Position numbers and translations under genes: made by a program | Source: Nigerium massiliense | GTDB taxonomy: Bacteria; Actinomycetota; Actinomycetes; Propionibacteriales; Propionibacteriaceae | Direction: 5' to 3' | NCBI RefSeq assembly: GCF_000826085.1 | Contig: NZ_CCYM01000002.1 | Coordinates: 62,001 to 126,000 of the forward strand | DNA length: 64,000 nucleotides | Shown here: positions 18,472 through 26,889 of the stretch, piece by piece | Numbering within the stretch: position 1 is the stretch's first letter | Layout: the number at the start of each line of letters is the position of its first letter | The notes under the pieces: model-generated | The model's input: the letters and a program-made list of their open reading frames with translations, nothing else | Databases searched by the model: none | Told to the model about the DNA's origin: nothing

Positions 18472-19494
18472 ATGCTCCGCTTCGTCGTGCGCCGGCTGTT
18501 GCTGCTGGTGCCGGTCCTGGTCGGCCTGAGCGTGCTGCTGTTCGCCTGGCTGCGCGCCCTGCCGGGCGACCCGGCCCGGGCGCTGCTCGGCGACAAGGCC
18601 ACCCCCGAGGCCATCGCCCGCCTCAACGCGCAGTACGGCTTCGACCAGCCACTGATCGTCCAGTTCTTCACCTATGTCGGCCAGCTGGCCCAGGGCAACT
18701 TCGGGGCGTCCGCACGCACCGGCGAGCCCGTGCTGCAAACGTTCCTGGACCGCTTCCCCGCCACCGTCGAGCTCGCGCTCGTGGCGCTGCTGTTCGCGAT
18801 CGTGGTGGGCGTCCCGCTGGGCTACTTCGCGGCGAAGCGCGCCGGGGGCGTCCTCGACCTGTTCGCGGTGGGCAGCTCGCTGCTGGGGGTCGTCATCCCG
18901 GTCTTCGTGCTCGCCTACCTGCTCAAGATCGTCTTCGCGATCGGGCTGCCGGGGCTGGAGTTCCTGGCCATCCTCCCCTCGTCCGGACGCCAGGACGTGC
19001 GGATGTTCGCGACCCACATCACCGACTTCTACATCCTCGATGGCCTGATGACGCGGGAGTTCGACGCCGCCTGGGACGCCTTCAAACACCTGATCCTGCC
19101 GGGGCTGGCGCTGGGCTCGATCCCGCTGGCGTCGATCACGCGCATGACGCGGGCGTCCGTGCTCGAGGTGCTGAATGAGGACTACATCCGCACCGCGAAC
19201 GCGAAGGGCCTCTCCCAGACGCTCATCACGTGGCGCCACGTCATGAAGAACGCGATGCTGCCGGTCATCACCACCATCGGCCTGCTCACCGGACAGCTGC
19301 TGTCCGGCGCGGTGCTCACCGAGAGCGTGTTCGCGTTCAACGGCATCGGCTCCTATCTGTTCGAGGCCATCTCCACCCTGGACTACGCCGTCCTGCAGGG
19401 GTTCATCCTGTTCATCGCGATCGTCTTCGCGCTGGTGAACCTGATCGTCGACCTGCTCTACGGCGTCTTCGACCCGAGGATGCGTGTGCAATGA
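18472..19494 (+). CDS. peptide-type ABC transporter permease, DppB family
   Basis: A 340-aa inner-membrane permease. It begins with the DppB-type start MLRFVVRRLLLLVPVLVG, continues with LPGDPARALLG, and has about six membrane helices. The EAA loop lies near RTANAKGLSQTLITWRHV, where it meets the ATPases. The start is preceded by GAGAGGAACCGG. The stop overlaps the DppC-type start (ATGA at 19491-19494). It is the second gene of the five-gene importer cluster. Confidence 0.95.
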   Translation: MLRFVVRRLLLLVPVLVGLSVLLFAWLRALPGDPARALLGDKATPEAIARLNAQYGFDQPLIVQFFTYVGQLAQGNFGASARTGEPVLQTFLDRFPATVELALVALLFAIVVGVPLGYFAAKRAGGVLDLFAVGSSLLGVVIPVFVLAYLLKIVFAIGLPGLEFLAILPSSGRQDVRMFATHITDFYILDGLMTREFDAAWDAFKHLILPGLALGSIPLASITRMTRASVLEVLNEDYIRTANAKGLSQTLITWRHVMKNAMLPVITTIGLLTGQLLSGAVLTESVFAFNGIGSYLFEAISTLDYAVLQGFILFIAIVFALVNLIVDLLYGVFDPRMRVQ

Positions 19495-20450
19495 CCCAGC
19501 TGCCACAAGACGCCGCCGGCGTCACCCCCACCGAGCGTCCGCCTGCGCTGGCCGCCGCCATGGCCGGGGGGGTCGAGACCGACGAGGGCGGCACGAGCCT
19601 GTGGACGGCGGCGCTCAAGCGCCTGGTCCGCAACCCCTCGGCCATCGTCGGCGCGGTCATCGTCGCGGCGTTCCTGATCGTCGCCCTGCTCGCCCCCGTC
19701 CTGGCGCCGTACCGGCCCAGCACGACGGAGTGGGCCAACCAGGTCACCCCGTCGCGGCTCCCGGCATTCTCGCCGCAGCACCCGCTGGGACTCGACCCGT
19801 TCGGCTCCGACCTGTTGACCCAGCTCATCTACGGCGCGCGCCAGTCGCTGATCATCGGCGTGGTCTCCACCGTGCTGGGCCTGCTCGGCGGCGCGCTGCT
19901 CGGCATCCTCGCCGGCGCGTTCGGCGGCTGGGTCGACACCCTGGTGATGCGGCTGGTCGACATCTTGCTCTCGATCCCGTCGCTGCTGCTCGCCGTGAGC
20001 GTCGCCGCGATCGTGGGGCGGCGTCCCGAGTCACTGATGATCGCCATCGCGGCCGCCCAGGTGCCGGTCTTCGCACGGTTGCTGCGCGGCTCGATGCTCA
20101 AGCAGCGCGGGCAGGACTACGTGCTCGCGGCCACGTCGCTCGGCCTGCGCCGGCGTTCGGTGGTGATGGGGCACGTGTTCCCGAACTCGCTCGGCCCCGT
20201 CATCGTGCAGGCGACGCTGATCCTCGCGACCGCGATCATCGAGGTCGCGGCCCTGTCGTACCTCGGCATGGGCTCGCCCGACCCGACGGTCGCCGAGTGG
20301 GGCCGCATGCTCGTCAAGGCCCAGGAGCGGCTCGAGAGCTACCCGCACCTGACGATCCTGCCCGGCCTCTGCATCGCGGTGACCGCGCTCGGTTTCACGT
20401 TGCTGGGCGAGGCTCTGCGCGAGGCCCTCGACCCGAAGACGAGGAAGTGA
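19491..20450 (+). CDS. peptide-type ABC transporter permease, DppC family
   Basis: A 319-aa permease pairing with the DppB homologue. It has a hydrophilic N-terminus of about 45 residues, then a membrane segment (GAVIVAAFLIVALLAPVLAP) and the family block HPLGLDPFGSDLLTQLIYGAR. About five more helices follow, with the EAA loop YVLAATSLGLRRRSVVMGHV and the ending LGEALREALDPK. The start overlaps the previous stop by ATGA, and the next gene begins 1 bp after its stop, so the genes are tightly coupled. Confidence 0.95.
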   Translation: MTQLPQDAAGVTPTERPPALAAAMAGGVETDEGGTSLWTAALKRLVRNPSAIVGAVIVAAFLIVALLAPVLAPYRPSTTEWANQVTPSRLPAFSPQHPLGLDPFGSDLLTQLIYGARQSLIIGVVSTVLGLLGGALLGILAGAFGGWVDTLVMRLVDILLSIPSLLLAVSVAAIVGRRPESLMIAIAAAQVPVFARLLRGSMLKQRGQDYVLAATSLGLRRRSVVMGHVFPNSLGPVIVQATLILATAIIEVAALSYLGMGSPDPTVAEWGRMLVKAQERLESYPHLTILPGLCIAVTALGFTLLGEALREALDPKTRK

Positions 20451-20451
20451 C

Positions 20452-21540
20452 ATGACCACCACGTATCCCGGCGTCGACGAGGCGTCCCCCGGCTCCCGCA
20501 CGCCGCTGCTGTCCGTGCGCGACCTGCGGGTCACGTTCGGACGCCGCGGCCAGACCGGCTTCCGGGCCGTTGATGGCGTGAGCTTCGACATCAGTCCCGG
20601 CGAGGTCATCGGCCTGGTCGGCGAGTCCGGCTCGGGCAAGTCGGTGACGTCCATGGCGATCATGGGCCTGCTGCCCACCCGCGGCGTCCGGGTCGAGGGC
20701 GAGGCGCTCTATGACGGGCGCAACCTGCTGGACCTGTCCCAGCGCGAGCTGTGCCGCGTCCGGGGCTCGCAGCTGGCGATGGTGTTCCAGGATCCGATGT
20801 CGTCGCTCAACCCGGTCGTCACCGTCGGCACCCAGGTCACCGAGGTGCTGCACGCCCACCAGAAGCTGTCCCGCGCGGACGCCAAGGCAGAGGCGATCGA
20901 CCTGCTCCGCCGCTGCGGCATCCCCGACCCGGGCCGCCGGTTCGGCGAGTACCCGCACCAGCTCTCGGGCGGCATGCGGCAGCGGGCGCTCATCGCGACG
21001 GCGCTGGCGTGCAAGCCGAAGCTGCTGATCTGCGACGAGCCGACCACCGCCCTGGACGTGACGATCCAGGCCCAGGTGTTGGAGTTGCTGGCCGAGCTCG
21101 TCTCCAGCCTAGGCACCGCGATGGTGATGATCACCCACGACCTCGGCGTCGTCGCGGGGCTCTGCGACCGCGTCAACGTCATGTACGCCGGACGCATCGT
21201 CGAGCAGGCGCCGCGCCGCGAGCTGTTCGCGCACCCGCGGCATCGCTACACCGAGGGGCTGTTGAACTCGATCCCCCGCCTCGACGGCGACCGCGACGAG
21301 CCGCTGCACCCCATCCCGGGGACGCCGCGCGACACGATCGGCTGGGAGAAGGCGTGCGCGTTCGCGCCCCGCTGCCGGCACGCCACCGACGAGTGCTTGC
21401 GACCCGATCTCGAACTGCGCCAGCTAGCCCCCCACCACGACGTCCGCTGCGTCCACCCGGCGGGGGCGGCGTCCTCAGGAGCCACCGGCGGGGCGTCGGC
21501 CGCTGGGCGCTCCCCCGAACCTCCGAAGGAGCGCTCGTGA
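20452..21540 (+). CDS. peptide-type ABC transporter ATP-binding protein, DppD family
   Basis: A 362-aa ATPase with Walker A GESGSGKSV, the Q-loop region MVFQDPMSSLNPVV, signature LSGGMRQR, Walker B LLICDEPTTALD and H-loop MITHDL. The C-terminal oligopeptide-transporter extension has the cysteine-containing KACAFAPRCRHATDEC segment seen in DppD/OppD. It is coupled to the DppF-type gene by a GTGA overlap (21537-21540). It energises the importer together with that second ATPase. Confidence 0.95.
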   Translation: MTTTYPGVDEASPGSRTPLLSVRDLRVTFGRRGQTGFRAVDGVSFDISPGEVIGLVGESGSGKSVTSMAIMGLLPTRGVRVEGEALYDGRNLLDLSQRELCRVRGSQLAMVFQDPMSSLNPVVTVGTQVTEVLHAHQKLSRADAKAEAIDLLRRCGIPDPGRRFGEYPHQLSGGMRQRALIATALACKPKLLICDEPTTALDVTIQAQVLELLAELVSSLGTAMVMITHDLGVVAGLCDRVNVMYAGRIVEQAPRRELFAHPRHRYTEGLLNSIPRLDGDRDEPLHPIPGTPRDTIGWEKACAFAPRCRHATDECLRPDLELRQLAPHHDVRCVHPAGAASSGATGGASAAGRSPEPPKERS

Positions 21541-22640
21541 CCGACAACCTGCTCGAGGCCGCGGGCCTGATGGTGCACTACCCGATCCGCTCGGGGATGG
21601 TCGTCAACCGGACGATCGGGCACGTGAAAGCCGTGGACGGCGTCGACCTCGCGGTGCCGCGGGGCAGCACGTACGGGCTCGTCGGCGAGTCGGGCTGCGG
21701 GAAGTCGACGCTGGGCCGGGCGCTGCTGCGGCTGGAGGACATCACAGCGGGCACCGTCACGTTCCAGGGTCGCGACATCACGAAGCTGCGCGGCGAAGAG
21801 TTGCGCAAGCTGCGTCGCCACGCCCAGATGGTGTTCCAGGACCCGATGGCCAGCCTCGACCCGCGCCAGTCGGTGCAGTCGATGCTGACCGAGCCGCTGC
21901 GCGTCCACGGGCTGGCGGAGAGCGACCGGGCGGAGTTCGGCAAGAACTCTGCGAAGGCCCACGCCGCGAAGGCCGCCTCGATGCTGGAACTCGTGGGTCT
22001 CCCCCGCTCAGCGCTGGGCAAGTACCCGCACGAGTTCTCCGGGGGTCAGCGCCAGCGCATCGGCATCGCCCGCGCGATGATCCTCAACCCCGAGCTGGTC
22101 ATCGCGGACGAGCCCGTCTCGGCCCTGGACGTGTCGGTGCAGGCGCAGGTGCTGAACCTGCTGTCCGACCTGCAGGACCGCTTCGGGCTGACCTACGTGG
22201 TCGTCGCGCACGACCTGGCTGTCGTCCGGCACATCAGCGACACCATCGGCGTGATGTACCTGGGCCGCATGGTCGAGGAGGCACCGGCGGACGACCTCTA
22301 CCGCGAGCCGCTGCACCCGTACACCACGTCGCTGCTGTCGGCGATCCCCGTGCCCGACCCCGTCGTCGAGGACGCCCGCGAGCGCGTCCTGCTCGACGGC
22401 GACCTGCCCAGCCCCGCGAACCCGCCCTCGGGCTGCCGGTTCCACACCCGCTGCCCCTGGCGCCGCGACGAACTCTGCGCGACCGAGGACCCGCCCCTGC
22501 GCGAGATCGCGCCAGGACGGCGCGTCGCCTGCCACTGGGCCGAAACCATCGCCGCCGGGCGCATCGAGCCGCACGCCGCGGCGGTCGTCCCGGCCAAGGA
22601 CGCCGAGGGAGCCGGCGGGAGCGCCACCGCCGCCGACTAG
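21537..22640 (+). CDS. peptide-type ABC transporter ATP-binding protein, DppF family
   Basis: A 367-aa second ATPase of the importer. Walker A is GESGCGKST, the Q-loop region is MVFQDPMASLDPR, the signature FSGGQRQRIG and Walker B LVIADEPVSALD. The C-terminal extension contains GCRFHTRCPWRRDELC, as in DppF/OppF. The start is the GTG at 21537 overlapping the DppD stop. Its TAG stop lies in a CTAG palindrome (22637-22640) that also supplies the stop of the convergent LacI-type gene, so the two genes end on each other with no spacer. Confidence 0.95.
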   Translation: MTDNLLEAAGLMVHYPIRSGMVVNRTIGHVKAVDGVDLAVPRGSTYGLVGESGCGKSTLGRALLRLEDITAGTVTFQGRDITKLRGEELRKLRRHAQMVFQDPMASLDPRQSVQSMLTEPLRVHGLAESDRAEFGKNSAKAHAAKAASMLELVGLPRSALGKYPHEFSGGQRQRIGIARAMILNPELVIADEPVSALDVSVQAQVLNLLSDLQDRFGLTYVVVAHDLAVVRHISDTIGVMYLGRMVEEAPADDLYREPLHPYTTSLLSAIPVPDPVVEDARERVLLDGDLPSPANPPSGCRFHTRCPWRRDELCATEDPPLREIAPGRRVACHWAETIAAGRIEPHAAAVVPAKDAEGAGGSATAAD

Positions 22641-23635
22641 TCCCTCGGGACGAAGGCCACCGTCGACTGGCGGGCCACCAGGCGCGGGCTCAGCACCGCC
22701 TCGGCGGGCTGCGAGTCCGAGCCCTGCTCGGTGAGCAGTTGGTGCAGGTGCTGCGCCGCCAGCCGTCCGGCCTCGTACTTCGGCAGATCGACGGTGGTCA
22801 GCGCGGGCGTCACCATGGACGCGACCGGGATGTTGTCGAAGCTCACCACCGACAACCGCTCCGGCAGCGCCACGCCGTGGCTGAGGAGGCGGTTGAGGAG
22901 CCCGATCGCCATGAGGTCGTTGTAGACGACGACCGCGGTGATCCCGGCTCCCAGAGTCGCGTCGGTCGCCTGTCGGCCGCCGTCGAAGGTGGGCTCGTAG
23001 TCCCCCAGCATCACGCCGCGGACGCCCGCGGCCTGCGCGACGGCCTGATGAAAGCCGTCGACACGCTGCCGCGCCGAGCGGCTCTGCAGCTTGCCGCCGA
23101 CGTACCCGATCGCCCGGTGGCCGAGCCCGGCGAGGTGGCCGACCGCCTGCCTCATGCCCTCGTGGTTGTCGAAGCTGACGTGGCCGACGCCCTCGACCGC
23201 GCGGTTGACGAGCACCAGCGGGCGACGCCCGGCCAGCGCGACGATCTCCGCGTCCTCCAGGCGCGAGGCGCACAGGACGAGGCCGTCCACGCGGCCCGAG
23301 AGCGCCTCGATCGCGCGGCGCTCGGCGTCCGCGTTCTCGCCGGTGTCGGCGATGAGGGTCTGGTAGCCGAGGCCGTCCCCCGTCTGCTCGATGCCCTTGA
23401 GGATGGCGGCGAAGAAGGGGTTCTCCAGATCCGACAGCACGACCCCCAGGCAGCCGGTGCGGCCGGTGTTGAGCATCTGCGCGGCCTTGTTGGGCCGGTA
23501 GTGGAGCCGTTCGGCGGCGTCCATGATGCGCCGCCTCGTGACCTGGTCGACCACGTCGGGACGGCTGAACGCCCGCGACACGGTGGACGGGGAAACGCCC
23601 ACCGCGGCGGCCACATCCTTGATCGTGACTGACAC
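22637..23635 (-). CDS. LacI family transcriptional regulator, probable repressor of the uronate genes
   Basis: A 332-aa LacI/GalR regulator. The N-terminal helix-turn-helix begins VTIKDVAAAVGVSPSTVSRA and is followed by the hinge RPNKAAQMLNTGRTG; the rest is a periplasmic-binding-protein-like sugar domain. The GTG at 23635 follows GGAGAGG at suitable distance. It is divergent from uxaC, and two near-identical LacI-type sites (23709-23722 and 23777-23790) lie in the shared upstream region. It therefore probably represses the uxaC-transporter-uxaA-uxaB operon and itself until a uronate or pathway intermediate binds. The effector is inferred from context. Its stop shares the CTAG with the convergent ATPase gene. 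Confidence 0.92.
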   Translation of the reverse strand: MSVTIKDVAAAVGVSPSTVSRAFSRPDVVDQVTRRRIMDAAERLHYRPNKAAQMLNTGRTGCLGVVLSDLENPFFAAILKGIEQTGDGLGYQTLIADTGENADAERRAIEALSGRVDGLVLCASRLEDAEIVALAGRRPLVLVNRAVEGVGHVSFDNHEGMRQAVGHLAGLGHRAIGYVGGKLQSRSARQRVDGFHQAVAQAAGVRGVMLGDYEPTFDGGRQATDATLGAGITAVVVYNDLMAIGLLNRLLSHGVALPERLSVVSFDNIPVASMVTPALTTVDLPKYEAGRLAAQHLHQLLTEQGSDSQPAEAVLSPRLVARQSTVAFVPRD

Positions 23636-23708
23636 GCTTCCCTCTCCGTCGACCGGGCCCGGGCGCTGACCGCCCGGGAGCGTGGTCAGGCTAACACGCC
23701 GCTCTCGA

Positions 23709-23722
23709 TGCATCCGTGTGCA
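23709..23722. promoter_or_regulatory. LacI-type operator, site 1
   Basis: Sequence TGCATCCGTGTGCA fits the palindromic pattern TGCA-nn-CG-nn-TGCA with the central CpG typical of LacI-family sites. It lies 74 bp upstream of the regulator start, so autoregulation is likely. Site 2, 68 bp away, has the same pattern. Confidence 0.65.
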
Positions 23723-23763
23723 GTAACCCGCCTCAATTGAGCGCATGGTCCGCCCCATCACGC

Positions 23764-23792
23764 TTGACAAAGCCCTTGCAACCGTGTGCATT
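23764..23792 (+). promoter_or_regulatory. predicted promoter of the uronate operon with LacI-type operator, site 2
   Basis: TTGACA (23764-23769) and TGCATT (23787-23792) are spaced 17 bp. The operator-like TGCAACCGTGTGCA (23777-23790) covers the spacer and most of the -10, so a bound repressor would block RNA polymerase. The -35 is perfect and the -10 weak. uxaC starts 64 bp downstream of the -10. Confidence 0.6.
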
Positions 23793-23855
23793 CCGTGCTT
23801 CACTGGTTCTCACCGCGGCGCATAAGCCGGGTATTCGTTCAATGAAGAAGGATTC

Positions 23856-25277
23856 ATGCCAACACAGAAGTTGACACTGCACCCGGATCGCGCCCTGCCG
23901 GTCGATCCCGAGCAGCGGAGGATCGCCCGCGAGATCTACGCCGAGACGGCCGCCCTCCCGCTCATCTCGATGCACGGTCACGTCGACGCGGCCGTCTTCG
24001 CCGACAACCAGCCCTTCGCCGACCCGGCCCAGCTGCTGATCGTCCCCGACCACTACGTGTGCCGCATGCTCTACTCGCAGGGCTTCACGCCCGAGCAACT
24101 CGGCGTCCCGCGCGTCGACGGCGGCGCCACCGAAGGCGACTCGCGCACCATCTGGCGACGGTTCGCGAGCAACTGGAAGCTGTTCCGCGGGACTCCCTCG
24201 CGGTACTGGCTCGAGCACGAACTCGTCACCGTCTTCAGCGTCGAGGACGAGCCCAGCGAGGAGACCGCCGACGCGATCTACGACCAGATCGCCGGTGTCA
24301 TCGCGTCCGACGATTTCCGCCCCCAGCAACTGCTCGACCGCTTCAACATCGAACTCATCTCGACGACCGATCCGGCCCAAAGCGACCTGTCCCAGCAACA
24401 GAAGCTGGCCGAGCAGGGGCTCGGCGAGCGCGTCCTGCCGACGTTCCGCCCCGACTCTGTGGTCTACCTCGACCGGGACGACTTCGATGCCAGCATCGCG
24501 ACCCTGGGCGAGGTCTCCGGGAGCGACGTCGCGAGCTACCAGGGCTACCTCAAGGCCTTGCGGGAGCGGCGCCGCGCGTTCGTGGCGATGGGCGCCAAGG
24601 CGACCGACCACGGGCACTTCACCGCCGACACCACCCCGCTTCCCGAGGCGACCGCCGCCGAGATCTACGAGCGCCGGCTTTCCGGCGGGCAGCTCAGCGT
24701 CGACGAGGTCAACGCCTTCGCCGCGCACATGCTGTTCCAGATGGCGGCCATGTCGTGCGAGGACGGCCTGGTGATGCAGATCCACCCCGGCGTGCTGCGC
24801 GACCACCACAGCGCCACGTACCGCGCGCACGGCCAGGACAAGGGCTACGACATCCCGGTCGCCGCGGAGTACACCCGCGGCCTGCGGCCCCTGCTGGACG
24901 CCTTCGGCACCGATCCGAGGTTCGGCTGCATCGTCTACACGCTCGACGAGGACGTCTACACCCGCGAGCTCGCGCCGATGGCCGGCGTCTACTCGTCCAT
25001 GCGCGTCGGCGCCCCCTGGTGGTTCATCGACTCGCCCGAGGGGATGCTGCGCTTCTTCGAGAGCGCCACCGAGACCGCCGGCTTCTACAACATGTCCGGC
25101 TTCGTCGACGACACCCGCGCCTACTGCTCCATCCCCGCGCGGCACGACCTCTACCGCCGCATCAGCGCGCACTACCTGTCCCGGCTCGTGGGCGAGCACC
25201 GCCTGCGCCAGGACGAGGCCGTCTCCGTGGCCACCGATCTGGCCTACCACCTCCCCAAGCTCGCCTTCCGGGTCTGA
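23856..25277 (+). CDS. uxaC: glucuronate/galacturonate isomerase
   Basis: A 473-aa uronate isomerase of the amidohydrolase superfamily. It converts D-galacturonate to D-tagaturonate (and glucuronate to fructuronate). The metal-binding HGHVD is at residues 40-44. Later family blocks include LISTTDPAQSDL, QIHPGVLRDHH and FGCIVYTLDED. The start is preceded by AAGAAGGA. It is the first gene of a four-gene operon with a GPH transporter, uxaA and uxaB, which favours galacturonate (pectin) as the natural substrate. Probable control is by the adjacent LacI-type repressor. Confidence 0.95.
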   Translation: MPTQKLTLHPDRALPVDPEQRRIAREIYAETAALPLISMHGHVDAAVFADNQPFADPAQLLIVPDHYVCRMLYSQGFTPEQLGVPRVDGGATEGDSRTIWRRFASNWKLFRGTPSRYWLEHELVTVFSVEDEPSEETADAIYDQIAGVIASDDFRPQQLLDRFNIELISTTDPAQSDLSQQQKLAEQGLGERVLPTFRPDSVVYLDRDDFDASIATLGEVSGSDVASYQGYLKALRERRRAFVAMGAKATDHGHFTADTTPLPEATAAEIYERRLSGGQLSVDEVNAFAAHMLFQMAAMSCEDGLVMQIHPGVLRDHHSATYRAHGQDKGYDIPVAAEYTRGLRPLLDAFGTDPRFGCIVYTLDEDVYTRELAPMAGVYSSMRVGAPWWFIDSPEGMLRFFESATETAGFYNMSGFVDDTRAYCSIPARHDLYRRISAHYLSRLVGEHRLRQDEAVSVATDLAYHLPKLAFRV

Positions 25278-25303
25278 CCCCGGTCCCACCGACAGGAACT
25301 CCG

Positions 25304-26881
25304 ATGACCACTGCTCCACAGGCCAGCGCCGGCCTGGCAGACGACCTCACCCGCGCCGGCATGCGCAAGCTCTCCCTGAAGGAGAAGATCTCCTACGGGC
25401 TGGGCGACTTCGGCAACGGCTTCATGTTCGACCTCGGGCAGGCCTACCTGCTGTACTTCTACACCGAGATGGCCGGCATCACGCCGATCGCGGCGGCGGG
25501 CGTCTTCGCCTTCACGAAGATCTTCGACGCCTTCATGGACCCGGTAGCCGGCACCTTCGTCGACGGACGCCGCAACGTCGGCAAGAACGGGCGCTTCCGT
25601 CCGGTGATGATGTACTCCTCCATCGCGCTCGCCGTGCTGACCGTCGCCACCTTCGTCACGCCGAACGCCGGCCACGACGTCAACCTCGTCTACGCCTACG
25701 TCTCCTACGCCGCCTGGGGCCTGCTCTACAGCTTCACGAACGTCCCCTACGGCTCGCTGGCCTCGGTGATGACGCAGGACTCCCAGCAGCGCGCCCAGCT
25801 GGCCGCGTTCCGGCAGGCCGGTTCGGTCGGCGCCCTGCTCATCACGGGCGTCGCGTTCATGCCGATCGTCGTCGCCGTCAGCGGCGGGGCGGCCCACCTG
25901 ACCCAGGCCGGCTACATCGCCGCCGCGGTCGCGATGGCCGTCGTCGGCGTGCTGGGTTTCTTCGCCTGCTACCGCGGGACGACGGAGGCCGTCACGGTCG
26001 TCCGTGACCCGTCCGAGAAGATCACCCCGGCGACCTTCGTCCGCACCGTCTTCACGAACCGGGCGCTGCTCACCCTCATTCTGATGACGGTGTTCTCGAT
26101 CTCCGCCTACAACATCATGCCCGCGATGATGGCGTACTTCAGCAAGTACAACCTGCACAGCATCGAGCTGCTGAGCGTGATCAACTTCTTCGGGATCGGC
26201 TCGTCGATCATCGCGATCCTGGCGATCCCGGCACTCGTCAAGCGGTTGGGCAAGCGGAACACCGCGCTCCTGGGCTTCGGCATCGCCTCGGTGGCCGCGC
26301 TCCTCAACTTCCTGATTCCGACGAACCCCTACATCTTCACGGCGCTCTACGCGCTCACGTTCATCGGGGTGGCCCTGCCGAACGGCGTGACCTGGGCCAT
26401 GGTCTCCGACGTCATCGACTACGGCCACTGGCGCACCGGGGTGCGGCGCGAGGGGATCACCTACTCGATGTTCAACTTCTCCCGCAAGATCGCGCAGGCG
26501 TTGGCCGCGGGCATGGCCGGTCTCGGCCTCAACATCATCGGCTACCGCAACAACTTCACGGACGGCTCGATGCCGCCCGAGCAGGTGAACGGCGTGCTGA
26601 ACGGCATCAAGGGGTTGCAGACGCTGTACCCCGCGATCGCGCTGGCGCTGGCCGCGCTGACCCTGCTGCTGTTCTACCCGCTGACGGAGCAGAAGCTGCT
26701 GCAGGTGCTGGCGGAGATCCACCAGCGCGACGCCGACGAGATCGCCCGCGGTGAGGTCACGATCTCGGAGCTGGACGGTCAGGCTCCCGCGACCGTGACC
26801 GAGGCCGTCACCGGTGACCGTCCCGCCGACAGCACCCGTCCCACCGACCCGGACGCCGGCGACGACCGGCGACGCCCCTGA
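25304..26881 (+). CDS. GPH family (glycoside-pentoside-hexuronide) cation symporter, probable uronate transporter
   Basis: A 525-aa MFS-type symporter with about twelve membrane segments. The GPH family pattern is clear: KISYGLGDFGNGFMFDL at the start, FTKIFDAFMDPVAGTFVD, and later SDVIDYGHWRTGVRREG. The C-terminal tail of about 60 residues is charged and probably cytosolic. AGGA lies 6 nt before the ATG. Its place between uxaC and uxaA indicates import of galacturonate or an oligogalacturonide. It ends 8 bp before uxaA. Confidence 0.92.
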   Translation: MTTAPQASAGLADDLTRAGMRKLSLKEKISYGLGDFGNGFMFDLGQAYLLYFYTEMAGITPIAAAGVFAFTKIFDAFMDPVAGTFVDGRRNVGKNGRFRPVMMYSSIALAVLTVATFVTPNAGHDVNLVYAYVSYAAWGLLYSFTNVPYGSLASVMTQDSQQRAQLAAFRQAGSVGALLITGVAFMPIVVAVSGGAAHLTQAGYIAAAVAMAVVGVLGFFACYRGTTEAVTVVRDPSEKITPATFVRTVFTNRALLTLILMTVFSISAYNIMPAMMAYFSKYNLHSIELLSVINFFGIGSSIIAILAIPALVKRLGKRNTALLGFGIASVAALLNFLIPTNPYIFTALYALTFIGVALPNGVTWAMVSDVIDYGHWRTGVRREGITYSMFNFSRKIAQALAAGMAGLGLNIIGYRNNFTDGSMPPEQVNGVLNGIKGLQTLYPAIALALAALTLLLFYPLTEQKLLQVLAEIHQRDADEIARGEVTISELDGQAPATVTEAVTGDRPADSTRPTDPDAGDDRRRP

Positions 26882-26889
26882 GGAGCACC

